Shown one piece after another: positions 49,396-61,205 of a DNA stretch of 64,000 nt. The translations under genes were made by a program, and so were the position numbers. The stretch comes from Clitopilus passeckerianus (lineage: Eukaryota; Basidiomycota; Agaricomycetes; Agaricales; Entolomataceae): the NCBI GenBank assembly GCA_944990035.1, contig CALYLX010000156.1, forward strand, positions 620,001-684,000, read 5' to 3'. The notes under the pieces are model-generated. The model did no database searches, was not told the origin of the DNA, and was given only the letters and a program-made list of their open reading frames with translations. The first letter of the stretch is position 1. Every line of letters starts with the position of its first letter.

Positions 49396-50122
49396 GGTGC
49401 CCAGATGTTCAGTTCAGAGATGGGCGGATGTTCGCTGTGCGCTAGGATGGAACGGACCGAATTAGAACATCGGGAGCGAGGGCGAGAAGAAGAGCATGAA
49501 ATCTGCAAGGATGTAATCGAAGGGCCTGCCCCGGCCATAGAAACTTCGAATATGCCCATATCTGATCTTTAGTTCCCTTTACTAGACTGGATTGGCTCGG
49601 AACACACACTTTGAGGTCCAACACGAATGAGTGCATCCTTCGGGGACAAGCTCATTTCTTTGAGTTGTCTCGGTCGATCAGTATAGCGAGGTCAATATGG
49701 GGGATTTCACGAAACTGAGAATCACCAATCATATCTCCTCACTCGCCTAAAGCTGTGAATTTATTAGGATGAGATTTATTTCTTGTTTCTCGATTCGTGC
49801 TATAATCGTGTCTACGTCGTAAAATATATAGAGGGCCACATATTGAAACAGCTGAACAGATGGTTACTTGGATTAGAAACATAGTAAACTTGGTATGGTA
49901 CAGGATACATGGTGCGCTGTTCTGGTCGTGATTACATTAAGCAACTGTTGTTCGATAACTCTAAGTAAATCAAAACTTCACTTTGTATGGTAGCCGAACT
50001 ACTATGACCATCTCGTACAAGATCACCATGGCAGGCTGTTCAGCCTTTCTTGACAACAGTAATTGTGACATCTGCTGGATCAAGTAACGGATTGGGAATG
50101 GGGTTCGAAGTCTGAACGCGCA
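49396..50122. other. intergenic, 3' flank of two convergent units
   Basis: No gene seen. AT-rich sequence with short frames. It lies between the broken OTC copy 3 and the end of DUF6535 copy 3. Confidence 0.35.
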
Positions 50123-53012
50123 TTAATTGTTGTTCCCTTGGTCGATGTATCTTGCTAGGCGGGAGTCGAAGTTGAAACGACGTCCAGAAATGTATTCATT
50201 GCCTAAGAGCCTGTTAACGGCCTCGCAACGGGCAGGTGATCGTGTTGAGCTTTTGGATTTGTTCTCCGAGACTTTGTGCATTGATTCGGGGGAAACCATC
50301 AAAGTTGCCGCCTCTCGCAGATTTCGAGCTGTCTCGCCATCTGGGATTTTAAGAGACCGCCACACCCGCCACATCCATCCTACAATATCCAGTGTGTTGC
50401 GAGATAAGTCCCTGGAGTCTGCGTTTTTCCACCATGTACAGACGTCCAAAGTAATGCGAGAGAAAGTGGCCGCCACTGCCGATCCAACTGTCTTTTTACG
50501 AGTGATTCTATCTCTATCGTCGAGGACTTTGGACCGGAAGGAAATGTATAGAGTGAATTCCAGCGCATCTAAAGTGGTGTTGACCGCAATCGGGTCACCC
50601 ACCGATTGCAAAAATTGCCGAAGTAGCCTGGTAACTAAAATGGCAACGCAAGAAACCTTGACGTTTACACCATAAAGGGCATCGTCCCAACTCCACGGTG
50701 CATCTCCAGAGCCTAGCACATTTTGCTCGACATATATGCGAACCTTCTTGTAGTCTTCGGATATTTCTGCCTCGTCCCCGGGAGTGTCGACTAGGATAAC
50801 CCTCATTGCAACCATTGTTTCAAGAGCCATCCGGGAAGTATCAGTAGCAGGGTCTTCGGGGTGGAGAGGGGCCTTGGATAATGAATCCGTGAATACAAGC
50901 CAAACAGTCTCCATCTTTTGGGTGCTATAAACCGGGAATGGCTCATGGGGGGAGTTGAGGGGCAGCTGGGCGTAAATACACTCCCTCGCAGCGTTGCACC
51001 AATCTCGATCAACACTACTTAGAGTGAATCCTCGCAGGGCCGTACACATGCTCCATGTGGTCCTCGTAGAGCCCCATCTATGAAGCTCCGCCCGCTTGTA
51101 GACGTATTTGAGTGCCGAAGTGTAATCCTTTTTATCCGACCTTGAAAGCTGCAGGTGAAGGCCAACAACGGCATCGAACATGGCGCTCTTATCTGGGGAC
51201 AAGTGGATCTGTGGGTCGAGTTGTGGAACGATGCTTCCATTGTTGGTGCCAACCTTCAATTGTTGTTCAAGAGGGATAAACGGCCCCTGAAACGATTGGT
51301 CCACCAAAATATACTTGCAAATAGCTAAGCTGGTCCGTTCCACTTCGAAATTATCCTCAGGTTTTGCAGAAGATTGCAGAAACCGGGCAATCTCGCGCCC
51401 AACGAGCCGTTTGTTACTGGGAGTAAGGATCCCACAAAGTGCTGCAGCAGATGGGGCATATACGGGTTGCGGAATTTCGCCCCCCTTCTCGATGACCAGA
51501 AGGATATTGTGAACTTCCTCCGGAAACCAGGATTTGCGCGACACCTTTGCCAGTGAAAAGTGGCCAGGCCGTTCAATTAACATGAAGGCTAATGCCCATA
51601 ATGCCTTCGAACACGCAATGGAACAGCGACGACGATGCTTGTCGTCGAACCATGAGTTGGATGCGTTGGTCATAAGGGAGGCAATTCTGAGTATTATATC
51701 GGCTTGTGGGTCGGCAGTTTCGAGGAGGGGTCTGATGAAATGAAGATTATTGTCTCGAATGCCATTTGGGCCATAGATGGCATCGGGGAGCGCTTCGATA
51801 AAAGGGAGGACCTCTTGATCGTCCGTGAGCGATGAGAATGTCCAGGTGATGCACTGCATGTCCCGTTGTCGATCGGAATACTGAGAAGCAGCCATTAATT
51901 GGTCCGATAAATCAGACAATGTCTCCACGGGTGATTCAATTGTAGGCTGTGAGGCAAAAATGGGAAGGGATTTAAAGAATGTATATGCAGGTAACAGGGA
52001 GGCATTGAATCGTTGCCACATTGACGGAGGCTGTTGGGGATAAAGGAAGTTACTGGAAAGGACGGGGAGAACCACAGTATGTGGTGCATATACAATGGCG
52101 CGAGACATGCTATACTTTGATTTCTCAAAGATGCGCGCAAATACCCGCCAAACGTGCCATGCGATAGGGGAAAAAGGAGTTTGGTATGGGCAATTGGGTG
52201 ATTTCAGGGGCCAGATGGTGAAACCAACATATAAGAACGTCACTGTTACCAGGGCTCCCACGACAATGTATGTCAACACTCGGTTCACATCGTGCAAGAA
52301 GGCAATCAATCCGCCTAAGAACAAGAAAAGAGAGAGGTGGAGCATTGAGGGAATGACATTCACAACCGCGTGCATCTTGAAATCTTTAAGTCCGAAGTAC
52401 AGGAACGAGAACAGCCGGGCGTGAGCTGTCGATGAACGGAGCCGACCGGTCTTGTGCATGAATTGTCGGCTCCACTGCTGCACGAATGTGGCGAGGAACG
52501 CGCAGCAGATAGCGAGAATGAGGCTCAAGAACCACAAAATGTTGCATGCCACGGCCGCCGGAGATGGGGTGAATTCATTCGCGGGAGCCTGGGTGATGAT
52601 GTCGCTGCCGTTCGAAGGGGATGCCAGCTGGTCCGAGATGCGTTGTAGCAGCACGACGGAGGCGTCGGCGGGGTCCTCCTGAAGTTTCTGATAACTTTCA
52701 ATGACAAATGCCGTGAGCACGGCCGAGTATAGACCGGACTATCAAGCCGTAGATATCAGTTCAACGAAAAACGTAATGTTATAAAGAAGTGACTTACGAA
52801 GACGAGGGTGACATCCATATCGTCCTTCCAGCTTTGAACGAGTCCTTTGTCGTATCGGTCGGCTTCCTGGACATAGACCTCGAGAAGTCTTCCACAGGCT
52901 TCATCGTCTGACTGTTTGGTATCGGAAGCTACGAAGACAATGCGAGTTAAAGTAGCGCCAAAACATAGATTCGAGAAATCAGCTATAAGTACTTACCAGC
53001 GCTCGTCGACAT
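50123..53012 (-). CDS. DUF6535 membrane protein, array copy 3
   Basis: Third tandem copy. Exon 1 is MSTSA with a good GTAAGT donor (start 53012). Exon 2 gives KQSDDEACGRLLEVYVQEADRYD and DMDVTLVF; the long exon opens near 52738 with GLYSAVLTAFVIESYQKLQED. The membrane block NILWFLSLILAICCAFLATF and the marker FDDKHRRRCSIACSKALWALAF are present. It ends ARYIDQGNNN at 50123 with no acidic tail, so it lacks the C-terminal extension seen in copies 2 and 4. Its middle and C-terminal parts are the most divergent of the array, with changes such as NKSKSSTRSPARCEAV near the end. Function unknown. Confidence 0.82.
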
Positions 53013-55399
53013 CGTGTATCAGGTAGCTGCGAGATGGTGGAGAGAACCTGGGGGATGAGCGCTGAACGCGAGTCCTTGGTTCCTCGTGGCTCCTTGCAAT
53101 CCTCATGCCAGTTGTCAATTCAATCGTGCGAGGATATTACTCGGACGCCAGTTTACACACAACCGTGAGGATTACCTCAGTCCGATAAGAGTGGGAGTGG
53201 GCAATCCCCGCAAGAGCCGGCGCGACTTTGATGGATTACGTAAGAAAGCAGAAGCGCGAAACCCCCTCAACAAGTGACCCACCCAATTCGTGCTCGCTAT
53301 AGACCTTTATCACTCTCAATTCAGGCGGAAATCCTACTTATATAGTATAACTAATCATATGGTGTAGCTCTTTATTTTTTAAACTTTTCCAGAACTGTCA
53401 AACCCGACAATCACCAGCCAAATAATGAGAAAATGCTCTAAAAGTATAGATCTCAATAGGAACACGTCGGATTGCTAAGGTATAAGGGAGTGAGTTGTGT
53501 AATTATTCATTGGCCACACTTTCTAGGTTCCCTTATTTTCCGTTTCTCTGTATCCGCTCGCTAATATTGAAATTACATCGAATTCGGTGAAAGATATGCC
53601 ATTTTCAAGATCTTAATTATCACAGAATGGAGATTTACAACCTAAGAAACGTTCAAACATTGCTTAGAAACATTTCATACACTTATACTAAAGCCTGAAT
53701 CGTGACATAGAAAAAGATCTATTCCTTACAAGGTCGTTTCGCCTCTGATTTTGGCTGTTTAGGGGTAGGTCACATAAGTGTCACAATGTGTGACGCAAGG
53801 AATCCCTTACGTTTTCCTGACGCTGGAGCAGAGAAAAAGAGGCATAAAAATGGTCTTAGGATATAATGTGTCTCTATCGTACCAATAACATGTAATCTGA
53901 CTACTACAAGCCTCTTTTTCCAAGCTAATTCAACGTACTAACTGACCCCTGCCATTTAGGGAATCTCGCTTACCGCGGGAGACCTGGGTCACCGATTTCG
54001 GTGATTACAAGTTACATAAGCAATTTCTGGGCTGACCCGCGTCAATGGGGAATTGCCCACTCCCAATAAGAGACGCCCATTCAATATTGAGGTGCAACCG
54101 TGACGGTGAAAACGGAACAAGTGCGATCTAGAAGCACCAGGACGGGAAGTCTGGATAGCTCTGGATATCTTTGATACATTGTTGGTGAATTACGGGAATG
54201 TGTGATGTGTTAGGTCTCCGCTTTGCAATTGGTTCGCTTGATACTTTATTGCCTCTTTGGGCTTGCGTTCCACAAAAATTGCGTCATCGACCCATATATG
54301 GTATACTAACACATGGTCTCCTCCTCGACTATCACTGCCGAATACATGGCCATCACGCCCCACGGACGTAGCCGTACCTGCCATTCCACACCTTTGGTCC
54401 GTAAGTAAACCTCTGAACTTGACGCTGAACGTTGAACCGCTGTCAATGACCTGTCTTCTCGAACACCAGAGAGGAATGCCGAATGTACACGTGCAAGTTA
54501 GGCTTTACAAACATTATCGGACAACCAGTCGGCTTCGAAGCCTTATGCACAACATGTCGCGCCTTAAAGGTGCGTCGGACAGAAACGTTAGAACAGGTAG
54601 TAATCACAAGTAGGGTGTGGTTCATTGCATCTTGGATTATATATAGCTCGGATAGGAGAGGTCACCATAATAAAGTAAACTCCAGACTCGTAAACCGCTA
54701 TGCGAAGCGTTGGCCATCCCCACAAGTGATGCATGCGAGCAATGTATGGGAATATGGCCATGTATAATCGCGAGAAATTTAGTGATGGCCAAGGGTAGGA
54801 CGAAGGTGCGATACCACGCCTCTTTTGGCAGTTCTATCCCACGCCCTCACAAGCGCTGGCCATTCGAATGCCTCCTCCGGTCAAGCGCTCAGCGCTCAAG
54901 CTCAAGTTTGATTTGGTATAAGCATATTTGATTGATGTCAGTCTTTTTCTTGCTTTACCAGCCAAGCATTTGTTCGCTCACTCGACACTGCAGGAACTAC
55001 CTATAATCGACCTCAATCCATAGTTTCTCCCATCTCCGTCGATTCGCTGAATAGACGCTCCCATCCCATTATTGCCTCGGAAGCTTCTCCCGCATCTCCT
55101 CAACCGTCAAATCGAATACCATATACACAAGCCTGATGGTCCGAACGTATGGTCGACGTTGGGAGTGATTACAGGGTCACGTACGTGGACTGAGGAACCT
55201 AAGTGGGCGGTGTATAGCAAAAATGTGCTCAAGAATTCGTAAACAATACTCGGTGGGTCTCCTTTCACTCCTCTGTGGGGTTCTTTACCTGCCTTCTTCT
55301 TCGCCCTTTACCCTTTCCCTGCCTCTCACCAAACCACTTGCTTACCCAATTCCATCCTCTCTAGGAAAACCGTTGGCCAACGGACTCATTTTTCAACTC
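53013..55399. other. long gene-poor stretch, possible transposon remnant
   Basis: About 2.4 kb without a supportable gene. Near 54305..54370 a plus-strand frame reads SSSTITAEYMAI, which resembles the STAEAEYMA signature of Ty1/copia RNase H, but nothing else of an element could be read. Near 54800..54900 there is a degenerate copy of the intergenic block found before OTC copies 2 and 3, including AGCGCTCAGCGCT. Confidence 0.35.
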
Positions 55400-56670
55400 A
55401 TACATAGCATTCACCCGTACACCGGCCTCTTGATGTCCCCCGTCGATCTCTTCCCAAGACAAATCCAACAATGACATACCGCCATCTCGAACAACTCTTA
55501 CCACCATGGCTTTAGCCACAAAACTCACGCTCTAGAAAAATACAGGCAAGATGCGTTTCCCCCGCGGTCGTTCTCCGCCATTTTCGTTGCTCTGCCGTTC
55601 GTCAAAAGGATTCGCTTTGCTTCTGAGACAAGTGCGGGTCTGCTACACAGACTTGCTTTGTCCCTGGGTAGAGAGGGCATCCAACCGGGTATCAACAAAA
55701 CTCCTTTGGATACTGCCCGAGTTATCGCTGGGATGTCAGTGCACGGTTACGAGGAAACGTTGGTCGGCCCCCCCGACGTTTACCGTTACTCAACTTACAC
55801 GCCCACCATACACAGGAACTAGCAAAACAAGCCTATTCCAGTCCTCTACGCCCACTACGATATCCGGCACCCAACACAAATCCTCTAGGACCTCCTCACC
55901 CCCAATCCACCTCCTCTGCCCCCACTTCCGAATCCAGCGTACCCTCTACCAAGGACAGCCAGAAGGACAAGAAAGGGACCCTCCAGCACTCTCCCGTCTC
56001 TATAATTGCGACTCCACAAACTTCGTCCATGATATGCTCGTTCCCTACCCCGCCTCGCCCTCCAGCACCAAGTACCGCATACCTCAAGACGGGAACTTGC
56101 AGTGTCAGGGAACAGAAAAACTCAAAGAAGCCGACAACGCCGAATGTCCGCGAACGTCTCACCGCCTTCCAGATATACCAATTCGCGGAAGCGCTACATT
56201 GCGAAGGCCGATGGTGAGGTGTTCTCCGGGAAGAGGCCTCTTGTGTTTGAACAGGTGGATAACAGGAGGTGTACTATTATGGCTGCGTTTCAGTAAGTGT
56301 TCGCGTTTTGTTGTTTAGTCTCTAGATTCCTGGTGCGGATGTGAGTCCCTGTCTCGGCCTTGGCCAATCTGACACACTTCTATGAAGTCGTGATGGGCTG
56401 CGAGGTGGCCTCTCGTACCTTCTTTCGTACACGAAGACACCACCGGCGTGGTTTTGGATAGGGAAGCCTTCTAAAGGGTTATCTCCTCTTCCAGCTCCGA
56501 CCTAGAGCCCAGCTGTTAGCAGCCATTTCTTCTTTCCTCGCGCACATATTTCGTCCTCCTAATCAGTTTTCCGTGTCAATATAAACACTAAACTGACCAA
56601 TTCTTTCTTATTACAGCCTCCTCTTTGGTAAATGGGATGTCTTGGAGAAGGCGTGGTACTGTCTCGGATG
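55400..56670 (+). pseudogene. ornithine carbamoyltransferase copy 4, heavily decayed
   Basis: Recognisable nucleotide and peptide fragments of OTC appear in order. Pieces match CATAGCATTCACCCG (start region) and CCATGGCTTTAGCC. The frame then reads QPGINKTPLDTARVIAGM for the [19 protein letters not shown] block, ELAKQ, and NVRERLTAFQIYQFAEALHCE for the stretch after the SMG loop. The segment VFSGKRPLVFEQVDNRRCTIMAAFQ corresponds to the last large exon, and [15 protein letters not shown] to the final exon (near 56620..56660). Multiple stops, frameshifts and deletions separate them; STRTR and HCLP are gone. This is the most decayed of the four copies. Confidence 0.8.
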
Positions 56671-56961
56671 GAGGGATGGATTATGCATGAGACCCTACAA
56701 CATCGGATACTTGACAGACGGGCAGGTGAGGTCAGATGTGTGAACTATGTCACCTCACGTCCATGGGCCAGAAGGATTGGAGATGATTCAGAATCACATC
56801 GATGGCTATTCATGCTTTATTTTCTAGATACCATTATAGAATATAGTAGAATGATTTGCTTTCAGTCGGAACTGTATATAAAGTGCCCTCCTACGGTTCG
56901 TAAATGGTATCGTAAATTCAGGGGCGCTTCGCGTTCAAGAAGCACATAACTACGGACAATG

Positions 56962-59900
56962 TTATATTACCCAACGGTCGTTTGTCAGTGGTAAAACAAC
57001 TAATGCCTGGGTCATGGGCGAATGGTGGTCACCATGAGTATGTTCATCATGGACGACACCTAGATCTCCCTCAGCACTGATGATCGTGCCATCTCCAGGG
57101 CTACCTGAAGGGGCAGGTGTGGGCTTCAAAATCCCGGAGTGCATTGGATCGTCACTCCAAAGGCCCGCATATCTTTGAAGGAGGCGCTCGAATTTGAGGA
57201 GCGGAATACAGTCAAATTGCTGCCTACTTTGGAACTCCCTGATTGCCTTGCAACGACTGGGTGTCGGGTAAGATCCTTCATACCTGCACTCTTTAAATTT
57301 GCGCATCGACTCAGGGGAAAGCATTAATTTCGCTGCTTTAGCAAGATTTTGAGCTGCCTCCTCCGACTGAGGGGGTTTCAGGCTGGCCCAAAGGACCCAC
57401 ATCAACGATATGATACGTCCTGTGTTCCGAGATAAAATTTTGGAATCCGCACTTGCCCACCATTCGCAGATGGCCAACGTGTATTTCGAGAAAATATCCG
57501 CCATGTCTGGTCCAATGACAGCGCCTGCGCTGGGGTCGGCCCTCGAAGTTGCAGACAAATATATGTCCCTAACTCTAAAGAGCCCGCTCTCAACGGCAAC
57601 GTATAGGATGAAGTCCAACGCATCAAGAATGTCGTTTGTCGCAATGGGATTGTCAGGTGATTGCAGAAAACGCCGAAGCAGTCGAGCTGTAAAGATGATG
57701 ACTCGGGAGGCCTTGGCATTGTCACCGAAGGAGGGATCATCCCAACTCCACGACGTCTCTCCAAGACGAAGCACATTCTGCTCAACATAATGGTGCACGA
57801 TTTTCCCTGCTGTCTCCTGAGGAGTATCGACTGTCACGGCCCTCATTCCCAACATCGTTTCCAGAGCCATTTGGGATGTATCCTTGTTATCGTCTTTCAT
57901 ACGATCAGCCCTTTCTGGCGAGTCTGGATATCCATCGAGTATATGAGCGCATGCGGACCAGACGCCCCCGACATCTGGCGGCCCGTATTTCGATCCATAG
58001 GCATAGAACTCGGCATAAATAGCCTCCCTCATGCCATTGCACGAGACTCTGTCTACCTTGCACATGCTGAAGGCGCTAGTACGTCCTGCGCATATGCGCC
58101 ACGTAGAGCCCCAGCCATCCAGCTCTGCTCGTTTGGAAAGAAATTCTAGCACCAGGTATGCGTCCCTCCAGGCCAATTCTGGAAGTTGCAGACAGAGGCC
58201 AATGATTACGTCTAACCTGGCCATCTGTCCTTGAGAGAAGGCTTTCTCTTTGCCAACTTGCGGTACAAGCGCTCCATAATCGTCGATTGAACCTGGATAT
58301 ATATGCCAGTTCTTAAGCGCGACTGAGAATGAGCTGTCAGGTTTTGCGTCTCTCGAGAGATACGCGCGGAGAGCCGAGCTACTCCTTTCAAACTCAAATG
58401 GCTCCAGTTCGCTGGAAGCTTGTAGGAAGTAGCGAGTTGCACGTGCTGCCTCACAGGGAGTAAGGCGAGAATCAACGGCGCAAAGTACCAGAGCAGATAC
58501 GGCATATTTACGATCAAGCGTTATGCCAGATTCTGATTGGCAGCCATCAGCAAGTGCATTCAGAAGATGTTGCGAGAACCAGGCTTCCCGCGATGTCTTC
58601 ATCAACTCAAACCGGCCACGTCGTTCCCCGATTACAAACGCTAGGACCCATAGTGCCTTCGGGCACGCAATGGAGCAGCGATTACGATGCTTCTCATCGA
58701 ACCATGAATTCGACGCGTTGGTCATAAGGGAAGTCATCCTGAGTAATATATCGGCTTGGGGGTCTGAGGTCTCAACAATGGTTTTAATGAGATGAAGGTT
58801 GTTGTCGTGTATGCCAGTTGGGCCATAAATAACGTCAGGCAGTGCTTCAATAAACGGGAGGAGCTCTTGATCGTTTGTGAGCGATGAGAGAGTCCAGGAG
58901 GTACACTGCATATCTCGCCGCGGGTCGGGCTTTTGGGAAGCAGCCAACACCTCATCTGAAAGTTCGCGTAGCTTTTCTGGCTGAGGGGAAATTTCCGGGA
59001 CCTTTTCCGAGGGTAATTCAATTGGAGATTGAGGGGGCTCATAGACCACGGGAAGATAGGGGAGGATTTTGAGGAGAGCAAGTGCAGAAGACAGAAATGA
59101 TCGGATGGACGTAGAACCAGACGTAACAAGAGCAGTGAATCTGTGCCAGATAGAGGGTGGGCGTACGGGGTAATGAGGATAACGAAGGGTAGGAAGGATG
59201 GGGAAAATCATGGCATGTGGTGCATATACAAATGCACGGGAGACAATAGACTGGGGGCTTTTGAATAATCTCCTAGCAAAGGGAAGAACCGCACTTGCAA
59301 ATCTCTGCCGTACTTTCCCTCCAATCGGAAAAGAGCTCCGCGCAAATGCTTGTAACACCTTCCAAGCAACTGGAGACAATGGGGTTTGGTAAGGCGAGTT
59401 CAGGGATATCAATGGCAAGATGGTGAAGCTGGTATAAATGACCGTGACCGTTGTCAATGCCACAACGACAATATATGTCAAGACCAGGTTGACATCGCGC
59501 AAGAACGCAATTAACCCGCCGAGGAACGAGAAGAGAGAGAGATGGAGGAGGGAGGGGATGACGTTCACGACCGTATGCATCCGGAAGTTCTTCAGCCCGA
59601 AGTAGAGAAATGAGAGCAAACGTGCATGGGCTGTCGACGAGCGGAGTTGACCAGTCTTGTGTATGAATTGTCGGCTCCACTGTTGCACAAATGTGGCAAG
59701 GAATGCACAGCAGAGGGCGAGGATGAGGCTCGTAAACCACAGAATGTTGCAGGCCAAAGCTGCTGGCGTTGGTATGAATACGTCGTCGGGCACCTCGGTG
59801 ATGCTGCTGCTGCTGTTTGAGAGGGCGACCAGTTGGCGTAGAAGAGCCACTGAAGTATCGGCAGGGTCCTCCTGGAGTTTTTGATAACTTTCAATGACAA

Positions 59901-60213
59901 AAGCGGTGAGGACGGCCGAATAGAGACCGGACTAGAATTAATTCATTGCTCTGTGAGTAGATGATCAAGATGGTGTAAAGCAACTCACAAAGACGAGAGT
60001 GACATCCATGTCGTCCTTCCAGCTCTGAACAAGGCCTTTGTCGTATTGCTCCGCTTCCTGGACATAGATCTCCATGAGTCTGCCACATGCTTCGTCACTC
60101 AACTTTTTGGCAACGTCAGGTTCTGATATTAATAGGTTTGAATGAGTTCACAACACTGAAAACAGATCTACGAGCGAAGTAATACCAGACGAGCTTGCTT
60201 GCGGATCGTTCAT
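56962..60213 (-). CDS. DUF6535 membrane protein, array copy 4
   Basis: Fourth tandem copy, the longest at roughly 1045 residues. The start at 60213 (MNDPQASSS) is followed by exon 2 (KKLSDEACGRLMEIYVQEAEQYD to DMDVTLVF) and one long exon. Besides the usual membrane block (NILWFTSLILALCCAFLATF) it contains a Pro/Glu-rich insertion of about 25 residues (YEPPQSPIELPSEK onward) between the membrane region and the helical domain. The marker reads FDEKHRNRCSIACPKALWVLAF. The C-terminal extension is complete and ends VVLPLTNDRWVI at 56962, which makes it the best reference for the ancestral tail. OTC copy 4 lies just downstream. Confidence 0.82.
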
Positions 60214-61205
60214 AATTGGACACTAGCAGGAGGGTTCGATAAGGGAAGACGAAAAACGCTGCCCGCCTGACACCCTTCCTGCCATTTACATGACAGTGAG
60301 TCGTTCACGAGTTGACGGGAGTTCCCTAGACGGAGTAATGTCATTTAGTGCCATTTTCCTGTGTGGGTCCCTTGTGGGTCCTTTGCAGGTCCATTGATCC
60401 TTTGCAGGAGCCACGATGCATGAGGACTACATAACTCGTGACAAAAGTAGCAGGCCTGAATTGCGAGCAGACTCATACTCGGGGAAAGACAAGGAGGAGC
60501 TTCCATATCCTCGCAGAGTCGGTGAGCACAAGAGGGAAAGTCCATGATCAAAGTCATTTGCGTCAACTCCGGATCCGCCAAACCATTTGAGGCTTGTAAC
60601 TTAATCGACTCATCAGCAGGCTAACAGCCCGTAAGTTATAATTCTCACGGGAACATTTGCCGTTGCTGCACTTCCGGAAGTGTTCTTCGAATTCGCGTCT
60701 ACAATTGTCAGATGCTGACGGATCTCGATGTTCTATTACAGGGATCTATTGGCGTATTCATGTTGCGAAGTCATCGTGTTTCTGTCAACTCGCTGAATTC
60801 CTCCGCGAAGTACGGGTTGAATTTTATCAGCTCACGGTGAGCTCTCCAAGTAGACTCTCTCAGACCCGTCCGTTGTAGCCTGAAGGGATCATTTCGAATT
60901 TCGGTCCTGGTTATTATGCATTATGTTTCATCGTCCTTTTAAAGAGTTTATACTCAATTGGCAAAGAAAGAAATGGATCTCTACTTTCGTAAATTCATAA
61001 ATGGCATACAGTCGTGCGCAAGAAATCCATGGGAGGGGGTTCGAAAAAAAGGAATCCGGTATAGCAATACAAATGACATTGTTAAATAACCGAACGGTTA
61101 TTCGGTAATGGTGAAGAGAGTGGAAGTTATGGGTTGGACGAGTCGGAACCACGGCTGAGGGCTGAACCTTCCCCTTTACCGGCTGTTGCAGCATCTCCAG
61201 GTTCG
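60214..61205. other. intergenic between DUF6535 copies 4 and 5, no OTC seen
   Basis: This spacer holds no recognisable OTC fragment, unlike the other spacers. Near 60988..61020 the GTAAATTCATAAATGGCAT stretch resembles the 3' flanks of copies 1 and 2 (near 39196 and 44999), so the downstream flank of the DUF6535 unit was copied. Confidence 0.4.

Noticed and set aside
54190..54400. Copia-type retrotransposon gene
   Set aside because: Only a short RNase H-like string (TITAEYMAI) was seen; no reverse transcriptase, integrase or LTRs could be read, so it is mentioned only as a weak remnant.
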